In this document: positions 24,081 to 34,788 of the stretch, piece by piece
How positions within the stretch are numbered: the first letter of the stretch is position 1
Layout of the letters: every line of letters begins with the position of its first letter
Assembly: GCF_963678635.1 (NCBI RefSeq)
Contig: NC_087062.1
Span: forward strand, 73,063,302 to 73,127,301
Origin: Symsagittifera roscoffensis
Lineage: Eukaryota; Xenacoelomorpha; Acoela; Convolutidae
Reading direction: 5' to 3'
DNA length: 64,000 nt
Position numbers and translations under genes: made by a program
The notes under the pieces: model-generated
Told to the model about the DNA's origin: nothing
The model's database searches: none
What the model saw: the letters and a program-made list of their open reading frames with translations, nothing else

Positions 24081-24525
24081 TTCATTCTTTACTATATTTT
24101 TTTCGATACAATCAATATCCCAAACCACCAAGCTCGTTCTGTTAACCGTTTTTTGTGGAGTTTTTCAGTGCAGATACTGATGAAGCAATATTTTCACATA
24201 CAAACACAAAAATAATCCAGTCACGTGACCAAGAAATCATGAACTCGGAAGACTAGCTACAACATAACAAAACCCAGGTCCTTTTCTTCCAGTAGATTCC
24301 ACAGATCTAGCCGAGTACTTGAAATCTAAAGATTTAGGATTTTGAAAAAAAAGTACTCTATACAGGGATTTCCGTATCCAATCAGACCACCAAAAAGATA
24401 TTTTTAGTCCATTTATTTGAATTTTATGCCCGGTTCCAATACAATACACGCACAAAAATGAATTTTTTTTTCTTTTTGTGTTTGATAATTACTCTTGATT
24501 TATAATCTCAAAATTTCTAGGAGTT
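24081..24525. other. Right-arm spacer with a short minus-strand frame
   Basis: Minus frame 24455-24237 (72 aa) shares GTGHKIQINGLKISFW with the left arm. Nothing comparable is intact in the third locus. Coding status open. Confidence 0.3.
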
Positions 24526-24813
24526 TCATTCAATTTCTGTACGTTCGATTCCTACAGTGCATTCATCAACAATGATATAGATTTTTTTGAATGTTTCTAC
24601 ATAACCTAGCATTGAAGGGAGTATATCGAGTAACTTATCATACTGTTCTCTCTGTGGTTGTGATGATTGAATATTGTTCCCTTGATTTTCATTTTTACAA
24701 CAATCTATAAGGTCTATTTGTTTGGAATGGGACCGGTATCGTAAGTGAAATTTTTTTTTATTTTTAAGCAGAGTCCACTCAAAATAATACATTTGTGAGT
24801 CTACGTCCAAAAT
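24526..24813 (-). CDS. Small unassigned Maverick gene, right-arm exon (open)
   Basis: An acceptor-like AAACCTGCAG precedes an open frame of about 95 aa ending in a stop. Its end, SMLGYVETFKKIYIIVDE, is recognisable in the left arm and at about 43.7-43.83 kb (FLETFKKICININE). A Gln/Asn-rich middle (NENQGNNIQSSQPQREQYDK) precedes it. Conservation of the same frame and C-terminus in three loci suggests a real Maverick gene between the PC4-like gene and the ATPase. I do not recognise its family. Confidence 0.5.
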   Translation of the reverse strand: MLDVDSQMYYFEWTLLKNKKKFHLRYRSHSKQIDLIDCCKNENQGNNIQSSQPQREQYDKLLDILPSMLGYVETFKKIYIIVDECTVGIERTEIE

Positions 24814-25069
24814 CTGCAGGTTTGGTAAATTTTGTGATTGTATAACAGTTAGTGATCATTATTGAGACGTTTCTCGCAAAACAATGTAGAAAAGTCCCAA
24901 TTTTTCAAGCGATTCAAGATTACTTTTCTTGAAAAGTCAATTGTTCAACTCATACTGTTTATCACGAATACTAAAGGAAAAATGGTTTTAATGACAAATA
25001 TCTATAATACAAAACAGAAATATGCACAACACAGTTTATTGAAAATTACAGTTCTCAACAAACATAAAG

Positions 25070-25385
25070 TCTCCCAAAGTTTACGACAGTTCTTTGATTT
25101 TGTTCAAAGTACAATTGACATAGGCAACTTGTTTTTATTGCTTCATTTTCTTTTGCAGTGAAGAATCGAATCTGAATAAAGGGAGGGTTGTTAATATGGT
25201 ACTTCTTGATCGTGACTCAAGCCTGTTTTCTACCGTAAGTTGCTATGTCATACACTTTATTGCAGTTGGCAAGCTCCTGATCCAAATTGACTCCTTGCCA
25301 GGGCCACAAGTGACTTCCAAAATAGGAACGCGTCGATGGTTTTCAGCTTCGTGAATAACAGTATTTCTAATTGTCGAGGTTTATT
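25070..25385 (-). pseudogene. PC4-like DNA-binding gene, right-arm copy (decayed)
   Basis: Mirror of 21840-22150, retaining a stretch lost there (NNPPFIQIRFFTAKENEA). It shares with the left arm a TGA inside the conserved part, so that lesion predates the duplication. A frameshift follows. Confidence 0.5.
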
Positions 25386-26575
25386 CTCCTTTTTTTTCAC
25401 CGGTAGTGTTGCTGTCTTTTATTCAGTTGTCTCAAATCATTTTTCTTTAATAGTTGAAAGCAGACTTCAAAATAGTATTTACCCATGAAGGATTTTTGGG
25501 AACATGCAAAACTCCAAATTCTTCTTTGGTTTTTTGAGAACTCAATATATTTGGGACTAGTGTCTTTTGTTGACTTTTTTTTGAATAAGCAAGCTGTTCA
25601 GATGATGAGAAATGGGACATAAGATTTTGACCATAAGTAAAAATGGAAATAAACAATATGAGTCATTCAATTAACATTAAAAGATAATACAACTATAACT
25701 GAAACATTTATGTGGAGTTTCCGAATATGGAATGGTGTAGGTGTTAGTTTCTACACATTTCTCAGCAAAAGCTGTTGTTCCAGATGGCTTCTGCTATTCC
25801 AGCTTTGATTCAGATCATTGATTATTAAAGGAAAATTGCTGTTTTTTTCGTTTTCGAGGATTTTTTGCGAAAAAAATATAGCCACACGAATGTTTTTTGT
25901 CTCTACCCACTAATCTTCCTATTCTGAAAATTGTAAGTTCCACATATTTCTGATTGGATCATCCTTCAATCAAATTTCACAAAACTGTGTAAATTTCGTT
26001 TCACATACCACATTTTTTATTGTCGTTACACTCTGTACAAATACAGATTTTATTCGAATTATTTTCATCAACTGACGAACTTTCAATCAACTTGATCAAG
26101 CTGTTTGTCAAAAATAGCAACGAAAAGACTGTTACGCAAAAAATTCAAACGTCATCACTTATCTTCTGACCGGAAACTAGCTTCCACACAAGCTATTGGT
26201 TCAGCAATTCTGGAAAGAGCTAGTAAAGTAAAAAACTCAAAATGAGAACATGGTTTGTTAAAGATAATGGAGTGTTTTATTGATGATTACGGATTTGCAA
26301 ATAGTGGTCATGTCAACTTTTCAATGAAAAATTGAAAAACTTTTGATAACCTGACTATTTTCTTGGTAAATGATAACTTATCTATTAGCCTATCTGTTTC
26401 CGAAATTGCTGAGAAAATTTGAAAAAAAAATCACATTTATGGAGGAATTTGCAAAAGTCACTGCTGATTTTCTAGAAAGATGTGATAATTTTTTCTCAGT
26501 TTCATAATGCTGCAAAAGTTTCAATTTTAATAACAAGTTGCGAAAAGGTGGTTACGTTGAAAACAAGTTGATTTT
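25386..26575. other. Right-arm sequence with partly unmirrored insertion
   Basis: About 25440-26110 has no evident mirror in the left arm and holds only a short minus frame (25656-25447). From about 26130 the mirror of 21.5-21.8 kb resumes. No gene recognised. Confidence 0.4.
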
Positions 26576-27800
26576 TAGTTAGGAGTGAGGCGTTGTTTGC
26601 TGTAAACATGAGAAATCTTGTTGATATAAGCCACAAAAGAAAGAAAAGTAATACAGGTAGCCTTTCCACATTTTTTTTTCATCGAAGTAATTGAGTTTTT
26701 TTGTTTGTAATCAATTGTTTGTAATCAGAAATTTGAGAGGATAGGAAAAATGATGAGCTTTTCGAAGCATATCTCTGAAAGGATTATGCCGGTTTTTGAA
26801 TTTTAAAAATTTCCATTGAAATGAAGGAATAAAGATTTTTGCTGTGGAGGTTTTACAAATTTGGGTATTGGGTAGGGGATTAAAAAATTCTTTGATATAT
26901 TATCGTACCATTTATTTATTAACTTCAAATTCTCGAGAATAAACAAAATTTCTTTCCATGTGAGGTGTAATTCAGCCGTAAATTTGAAGCTTTGATACGC
27001 AATAAATTGATCAAAATTAAATTCTTTGGTTGAGTAAGTTTCACTAAACAGACCTTTACTTTGTCGGAGAACTCTGTTTTGGACAACACAAACTTCCAGA
27101 AAACTGTACAGAGTTTATAAGGTTGCTGTTTTGCACAGATTCTTTTGAGCAATAACTTGAGTAAAAGATACAGAGTAAAAACAAGAATGATATAGAGCTG
27201 ATAGAAGAGGAAGTAAAGGTAGTGAAGTCAAAAACAATTTGATTTTTAGTTGGGAAAGAGGGGTTGTTTGCTGTAAACTTGAGAAAAATTGCTGATATAA
27301 GCAACAAAAAAAAGTAACACAAGAAGCCTTGGCACATTTTTTTCATCAAGATAACTGATTTTTTTTGTTTGTATTTAATCAAAACTTGATGATTTTTGAG
27401 TAGATAGTCAATTTCTTTCATTTTGATAAAAATTTGAGAGGATGGGAAAGTTGATGAAATTTTCAAAGCATCTCTCTGGAAGGATCATGCAGGATTTTTA
27501 ATTTTGAAAATTCCTATAGAAATGAAGAAATGAAGAGCTTTGCTGGGAAATTTTTACAAATACGGGTATTGGGTAGGGGATAAAATAAGTCTTTGATAAT
27601 TTATCATACGATTTGTTTACTATTTTCAAACTCTAGAGAATCAATGATTTTTTTTTTTGTGAGGTGTAATTCAGTTGTAAGTTAGAAGCTTTTATACGCA
27701 ATATATGGATCAAAAGTAAGCTCTTTGGTTGAGTAAGTTTCCCTAAACAGAGCTCTACTTAGTCGGAGAACTCTCTTTCGGACAAAAAATTGTGAAAAAA
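26576..27800 (-). repeat. Maverick ~706 bp tandem repeats, right arm (about two copies)
   Basis: Reverse-complement landmarks GTTTCACTAAACAGACCTTT near 27037 and GTTTCCCTAAACAGAGCTCT near 27742 are spaced about 705 bp, with a partial unit before them. Lies between the PC4-like gene (-) and polB (+), as in the left arm. Confidence 0.85.
27056..27466 (-). CDS. Small membrane-protein-like ORF, best-preserved copy (136 aa)
   Basis: The longest intact version of the ORF carried by the ~706 bp unit. Order: charged N-terminal part (IKMKEIDYLLKNHQVLI, about residues 14-31), first hydrophobic segment (YFFLLLISAIFLKF, about 51-64), Thr/Asn linker, second hydrophobic segment (SISFLFLLCIFYSSY, about 86-100), Cys/Ser-rich tail. 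The pattern fits a small protein spanning a membrane twice. Copies at 4.5, 20.5 and 42.0 kb keep the first two blocks. Function unknown. Confidence 0.5.
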   Translation of the reverse strand: MKISSTFPSSQIFIKMKEIDYLLKNHQVLIKYKQKKSVILMKKMCQGFLCYFFLLLISAIFLKFTANNPSFPTKNQIVFDFTTFTSSSISSISFLFLLCIFYSSYCSKESVQNSNLINSVQFSGSLCCPKQSSPTK

Positions 27801-27962
27801 GTAAGAGTCAACATTTTATTTAATCAATGAGAAAATCAAGTGGAATTTTTTCTTTTATGCTGTAGATTAACTCTAAGTTCAAGTGTTTTCAAAATTCGAA
27901 ATAATGAAAGCAACCAAATAATAAAGCAGTATTTCATGCTCAAACATTTCAGTTGTTTACAG

Positions 27963-30898
27963 AGTCTGTGGATACGATCAGAAGAATTTTCTTGGATTGT
28001 CAATTGATGATCTACCTCTTGTAGAGGAAGTAGTTGAACGTAACATATTCAGTTACAATTAATACATTCAAGAAGGATAATATGTTGGAGCATTACTCAA
28101 GCGAAGTAATGGAACGATTGAAAGAAGCCATGAAACTGCTAAAATTCAACAAGCATTTGATTCAAACGAATGGTTTTGATTCTTTCTTCGAGTGTTTTCG
28201 ATGCCCTAACAGTGACACTTTCTTCCACAAATCAGATCACTTCAACAAGCATCTAATCAGATTTAAAGATAGAGTGCTACAAATTTATCCCTCAAACGCA
28301 TACACACTACGAGAAACAATTTTCGATAATTTCGACGTTTTGAACGTTCCGTACACCGAAGAAGGTGAACTAATTAGCAATGTGGCAATCTTTGACTTCG
28401 AAACAAAATGTGTTCTCACAGACGAATTGGAAGCAACCGAAACGACTACTTTGATTGAATAGCATGTTCCCTTTTCATCTCAATGTCTTAAAAGTTGTAA
28501 AATGATCAGAGTTTCTTGCGTGAAAAACAAATCCAGAACTCCGAATAATTGCTTTTGTTTCCAGCTTGGAACTTCTAGCTAAAAAAACGAAGTTAGAAAC
28601 GAGAACCAAGTTTCAAGAAATCGAAAATACTGTCAATGATCGACTCAGATTTTTTCTGATAATTCCATTGCTAGAATTTTAACTATGAGACTAGAAGTCT
28701 TCGGTTATGAAGATGAATGTACTGAATATAGAAAGGATGACCACATGTCGACTCAAGTTTTTGAGAAATTAAGGAAATCAACTGATCGACTTGAAAAAGT
28801 TTTTGAAGCGTTTTGTTAATACCTTACCTGAGTTCGGTTTCACAAGCGGTAGATACGATCTGAAATTTATCCTCCAGTAGAAGCCTTTTTCAGCAAACTG
28901 AGAAATCACAACCCTCTCGAGAAAGATTTCAACGATTACCAAAAACTGATTAAGGGAGGACTTGATCAACAAAGTGTGCTAGAAAAGTAATGTATTTGAT
29001 TAGTTCCACCAACAGGTTTTGAAAATTACTCTTATTTAAAAAGCATCTGGGAGCAACACAGCATGATAACTTTCAAAAACTTCTTGGTATGGTATAACAA
29101 CAAAAATATTGATCCTACTCCTGAAGTTATGCAAAAATGATAAAGTTTTACCATGATAAGGCCATTGACATGCTGAATTTGGGATGCACGCTTCCAAATC
29201 TTGCAAACATTAGCTAACACAAATCGACAAATCACAAGTTGCACCCATTCTTTGAAGGAGATAAGGATTTTTATGAGAAAACTAGAGAAGACATGACTGG
29301 TGGTCGATCAATAGTGTTAACGTGAAAAACTTATATTCGTAACTCGTCAAAAGTTTGCAAGACATTAGTTGGAATTGACGCTGGTCAATTATATTCATTC
29401 TCAAAGTGCCAAGAAATGCTGTTGACTGTTTTCATGTTGATGGCCACTGCGATCACTGTAAAACAGTATTTAAAGCTATTGTTTCCGTCTTTCACTTTTG
29501 TTCAAGCTAAGAAATACGTTCGTCTTTGTCAGAACAAGATATTGAAAGGAGAAATAATAAGCGAGAAATGGATGAGTGAGACGAAAGTTTATAAAGGTTA
29601 CAATATCAGGGGATGTGAGAGTGTGTGAGTGGTGGGAACATTTTAATACAAACCCTTCTGTCAAGAATCATGTCATGACAAACACTACTTTTAAATCAAT
29701 TTCCGGTCTACTCATTTTTTACTTGAAGAAATAAAGAATCGATCTATTCTTAGCTTTGTGCAATGCAATTTAATAGTTGCCGACAAATTGAAGCCCACAT
29801 TTTTAAACTCTCCTCCATATTCAAGAAAACTGACGCCTGCTGTAACGATGTTGGAAAAATTATGACAAAGAAAATGATTTGCTGAAAAAACCACAATGAA
29901 TGCTGATTTTAAATTTCAAATCAGAAAATGGCAGACCCTTTCTTACCTTCTATCCATATCTTGGAATTCAATTTACAACATTTTCTCGGTTTGTTGAGAA
30001 CACACCTAGGAAATGCTTCAAACAATTTGGTTAATCTAATGTTGATGCTCGACGAGAAGGAAACGAGAATCCACATTCTGGAGATGATGCTGAGATGATG
30101 AAGCTTCTCGAAAACAGCTCGTACGGTTATCAAATTATGGACTGATCCAGACACAAGATAACCAAAAAATTTGGCGATGAGAAGACACAAAAGCAATAAA
30201 TGAGAACCCTTCCAAGCAATTGAATGTTGTGAAACAAGACTTAAATGAAGTAGAACGATTGAAGTCAGCAACTGAACATAGAGAACCAATTATTGTAGGC
30301 TTTTTCATTCTTCTATATGCCAAACTTAGACAGTTGGAATTACACTACAATGTCTTCCACAAGCATTGCGATGAGAATATAATTTCGAAAAATTAGAGGT
30401 GGACTCTGACTTTTTGTATCTAGAATTAGCAGATGATAACCTGGACGATTGGGTATTACCTGGGAAGATAGTTTAGAGGACACTAATTCGTCGAAATGAC
30501 TGTGGAGATGACTCTATAACTGATGCAACATCAGAATTTTTTTCACGTACATGCTGTGCTGTTCATAAAAAGAATGACAAACGAGAACTCGGATTAATCA
30601 AAGAAGAATTTCACTGTACCGAAGTGTTGTGCCTGCGCAGAAAGACGTATTGCTATGATAGTGATAGCGACAAATATTGACAGCAGAGGACTCAACAAAA
30701 GAACACTAGAAATTACTGGGGATGGACTATTGGCCAAATATAGCCGAGTTTTTGATGAAGCTGTAAATTTGTGGTCGACGAATCCTGGATTCAAAACCTC
30801 CAACCATTTAGTCGAAACATATGAACAATCTAAAAAAGGGCTCAGTTACGTTTACCCGAAAAGGGAACACTTAACGATGGAATACATACTAAGCCATT
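27963..30898 (+). pseudogene. polB: Maverick family-B DNA polymerase, copy 3 (right arm, decayed)
   Basis: Mirror of copy 2, reading outward. An acceptor-like GTTTACAG lies at 27962. ExoI AIFDFETKCVL is near 28387; the exonuclease region is cut by a ~255 bp deletion after SGRYDLKF (near 28865). The motif A region is damaged, motif B KLLENSSYGYQIMD at about 30098-30145 is followed by TGA, and motif C near 30395 reads VDSDFLYLELADD, so the catalytic DTD is altered. The 3' end (30655-30900) is open and ends TGA, with AATAAA at about 30927. Confidence 0.88.
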
Positions 30899-31400
30899 GA
30901 ACTTGTAAAATTAACCAGTAAACTGTAATAAATTTTTATACAATGCTTTTTTTTTTTTCGAAAAAGTGAAAAATCTTTGAAGCTTCAGTTAGTTTTCAGC
31001 ATAGAAATTTTTCTGAAACTTACTATATTACCATCTCAAACCTACGGTAAAAGCTATAATGTATCCTAATACATAGGAAATCTCTACCCTAAATCTATTA
31101 ATACATAGGTGGGTGACCGGATGCTCTATACCCTATCGGAAAACATAAAAGTCCCTTACTTTTTCTCGTACTTCTCTGTTGTAAAAAAAATCACCTAATT
31201 TTAAACTTTTTTCGAAAACAATAAAATCCTTATTTAGGTGACCACCGAATAGCAAGTGTTCTCAAATTAGAACACTTTTGCCGGCAAAAAAAAATGAATA
31301 ATTGAACTAAGCTATTTAGATCATTTGGGTCTGCTTCTTTTGTCTGCTAAGTTCTCATGTCAAAGTTTTTTTTTTACAAATTCAGCAAGTGAACCATTTC
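30899..31400. other. Element end beyond polB, right arm
   Basis: Contains the paired end motifs CTAATACATAGGAAATC and TTAATACATAGGTGGGTG, then GACCGGATGCTCTATACCC, at about 31064-31135. These match the left arm and copy 1. Where the Maverick proper stops and other DNA starts cannot be fixed by eye. Confidence 0.5.
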
Positions 31401-31409
31401 AGAATTCCA

Positions 31410-31870
31410 TTTTTAAAGCTACTCTCTTTGCAACAGTTTATATTTGAGGCAAAATAGCTAAAACGAGGTTTTAAACCATTTGAGATGGCACAATCTCAAT
31501 CAGCGCTCAGACAATTCATTGGTAATTATTTCTTACACACCCAACCCTGAAATTCATTAAACTTTTTTAAAGCCACTTTCTTTGCAATAGTTTATGTTTG
31601 AGGCAAAATAGCTAAAACGAGGTTTTAAACCATTTGAGGTGACACCCTCTCAATCAGCGCTCAGACAACTCAATAGTAATTATTTCTTATGCACCCAACC
31701 CTGAAATTCATTAAACTTTTTTAAAGCCACTTTCTTTGCAATAGTTTATGATTGAGGCAAACTAGCTAAAACGAGGTTTTGAACCATTTGAGATGACACC
31801 CTCTCAATCAGCGCCCCGACAACTCAATGGTAATTATTTCTTACGCAACCAACCCTGAAACTTATTAAAC
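31410..31870. repeat. Tandem repeat ~160 bp, about three copies, right arm
   Basis: The unit CACCCAACCCTGAAATTCAT then AAACGAGGTTTTAAACCATT recurs near 31540, 31690 and 31850. Mirror of 15190-15490, with one additional copy. Confidence 0.75.
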
Positions 31871-32197
31871 TTTGGCTTATAGGCCAAAATAAATTTACTT
31901 TGATGGAGATTAACCCACCAGAAAGCTCATTTTTTGTTTGATTTTTCCGAACAGGTCACTTTGCACCGTTTTAGATGAATTTTTTCCACACTAATGCCAG
32001 CATCATAAATCTGAAAAAAATTACGATGATCGACCTAAGTCAGTTCGTTCAACCACAAAAGTGTCGGCTTACTTTTCGAATCTTTTTGTAATCTTGACAC
32101 TCAATACTCTTCCCTTAAAAACTTCCTTGCTATATAAAATTTTTGCGTAAATAACACAAAACAATCAGAGAAGAACTTGTTTTTCAAAACTTCTGAT

Positions 32198-32581
32198 CAG
32201 TAGCGTGCCAAGAGAGGGCGACCGTTTCCCGTTAATCTGGTTCTTATTGCCAAACTTTTTCAAAGGTTCGCCCCTTTTGGTATAACTTTTCAACGTCCAT
32301 TTTCAACTGACCCAGTTCAAAATTTTTCTCCTTGGGTGCCAAGAAAACTAAATTCGATGCTAGAGCGCGCCGGAAAAACGCAATTTTTGGTCAATGTCTT
32401 CAAAAATAGTCTAAAAACATCTCCTGTTTTCGGCGCAGCAAGTTTTTGACAAAATGAGGTCCTTATAGTACTTTCGGAGAGCTCGAAAAATCAAATAGAT
32501 CGACCTAAAAAAATACCGCAAAGTTTTTCAGATTTTTCGAAAAACCGCTTTCCTCCTAGAAAAATTCTGCGCATGCCACTG
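32198..32581. mobile_element. Short TIR element (hAT-like MITE), right-arm copy
   Basis: Starts CAGTAGCGTGCCAAG and ends TGCGCATGCCACTG, with the same diverged 8 bp flanks as the left-arm copy (CTTCTGAT and CGTCTGAC in this orientation). Non-autonomous. Confidence 0.6.
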
Positions 32582-34005
32582 CGTCTGACTAACATATATT
32601 ACTTGTGCAAGCTCTTTTTCCAACTAAGATGTGAATTGTTGTATACTAAAATCTAGACTAATTAGAGAAAAAAGACAAATTTTTTTTTGTTTTATTGTCG
32701 TGAAACCTCTCAATACAATATGTTTTAATCTGCTTGATGGAAGATCAAAGACTTTTTGAGCACTGAAACAAACCATTTTCTGAGAAAAATTACGGACTCT
32801 TGGCTCCACCGCTTTGACACCATCTTCTATTTTTGTGCATGAACAACAATTTTACGGAGTTGATTACGAGGACAATATGTGTTTGTGATTTCATGAGGTG
32901 GCCACATGGTAACTTTTTTGATAATTGAACCGTGTTGACAAAAATACAAACACAGAAATTGGCACGTGGTGGGGAAACGGGGGAAGAGTCAGCCTCTTTT
33001 TCCTTTTCCGTCCATCTCACAAGAGCAATTAATTTTAGCGTAACAAGTGGTCTTACAATTTTATGCAAGAACACTAAATGTGATTTTCATTACCCAGTTA
33101 GTCCGCATGGTGATGTTTTATAGCAATCAAAAAAATTAAACGAAACCTTACAGGTTAAAATTCTTAGAGAGAAGACTAGGAAAAAGAGCCATACCCTAGA
33201 GAAAAGAGGAAACTATAAAACGTGGCTCACATTTTAAAGATGTTTTTGCACGTTATTTCGTTTATCCAAAGTACGATGGTTTTGAAATCAGTGCTTTGAT
33301 TAGTTCATATAAACCAAAGAAAACTCAAATAAACAGAAACGACAGACTATGGCGATGTCAAAAATTTTGACTGGAGAAAGACTAGCAGAGAAAAAGTGCT
33401 TGTTAACATTTTTTCCCAACTTCTAATGTAAACATTCTAACCAAAAATTGTGGTGCTTGAAGCAAATCTGATTCGCCAACAAAATAGTCGTCAGTTGATC
33501 AGATTTTTTTGTACCTGAAAAACCACTCCAAATTTGTTCAAATCATTTATAGCTAAATTTCCATCAGCTTGTCATCCATAAAATCGGTGTTTTTCTGGAA
33601 TTTTTTGAAGCTTAATTTATCTAAAACATAGTGAAAAGTTTAAAAAGAAAGCTTAACCTTACAAAATTATGTTTTTCGCCATAAAATGCCAAAGCTTTGT
33701 AATGTTCTTTGATATTTGTGGGGATTTAAAACCGATAAGTATCATGCAATTTTAATTGACAGAAAAAGTAAACCAAAAATCTTGTTTCTGTTGCTGAAAC
33801 TGAGAAAAAACTGAATTGCTCGTGAAACAAGCGGCTAAATTACACAATCGGCTGAATATCCCGCACTTTACCGAGAATTCAGTTGACTTCGAAGTCAGCG
33901 CTTCGATTCCTAGCAGACAGGAGACGTTTCATAAAAAAATTATCTAAAATTATAAGCTGAATGAGATATCATAGCTTGACTTATAATATACATTACTTAA
34001 GTCTA
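32582..34005. other. Right-arm sequence mirroring 13.07-14.48 kb
   Basis: Minus frames 33074-32790 and 32809-32624 correspond to the single 131-aa plus frame of the left arm, but an insertion and indels split them. No recognised family. Confidence 0.4.
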
Positions 34006-34400
34006 CAACTTTGGAGAAACTGTACAATTTGCTCAAAATTAAAGCAGCATACTAAATGAAGAAAAAAGAAGAATCACGACCTTTGTCAGCCACTGACGAC
34101 ATCGCAAAAAAAAAGAGTGACGATCGTCCGAGCTGTCGGATGACCTCAGTAAAGGAGCTCGACCGAAGTCACTCGGCGCGATGCCAAGTCGGTGCTACTC
34201 GGATCAGTCATACAATCTAAATGAAGTTTCGTTCCGTGAATATACTGCCAATCAAACTCTTTTATCTGAAACTGCAAAAAAGACAAGAAAAGAGCCGCTC
34301 AAGCCCCTACCAGGATATCCCAAGTTCTGAAACAGCGACTTTGAGAACCCGAAAAAACGAGGACACTCGAGAATGCATTTTATAGACTTGACTATTACGT
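34006..34400 (+). pseudogene. Candidate exon relic of unknown gene, right-arm copy
   Basis: Mirror of 12666-13067. The ATG of the left copy is TTG here, a TAA follows the segment LYNLLKIKAAY, and the homopolymer is nine A. More decayed than the left copy. Confidence 0.4.
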
Positions 34401-34652
34401 CACATGACGACATCACTGTCGCGTGATCAGTTGGAAACGACGTCGAGTGAACCATCGCCTTTTGTCGAAGACGCTTTTTGCTCGGATCCCGAAGGCCACG
34501 AGCTTGTCATCGCATATTGTAAAAATTGTTGACAGCGAGTTATCACAACAGTCACGACTGAGCGGATAAAATTTATAGATGCATTCAAGCTTTCAATCTG
34601 GTCTTCTTTTGTTTTACTTGAAAAAATTTAAATTTCGATTTCATCATTGCAG

Positions 34653-34788
34653 CTCCTGTGGGTTGAAGCTTTCGAGAGTGGAGAACAGACTTTTGGAGAA
34701 TAATGCGACGGGCAATGAAGCGAAAGAAAACAAAAGCGGTAGTAGCAATTACAGTATGATAACATCACCACAGAATAAAAGCAATTAG
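34653..34788 (+). pseudogene. Candidate exon of unknown gene, right-arm copy
   Basis: Bounded by TCATTGCAG and a donor-like GTATGA, as in the left arm. The frame closes with TAG immediately before the donor, where the left copy reads on. Confidence 0.4.
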
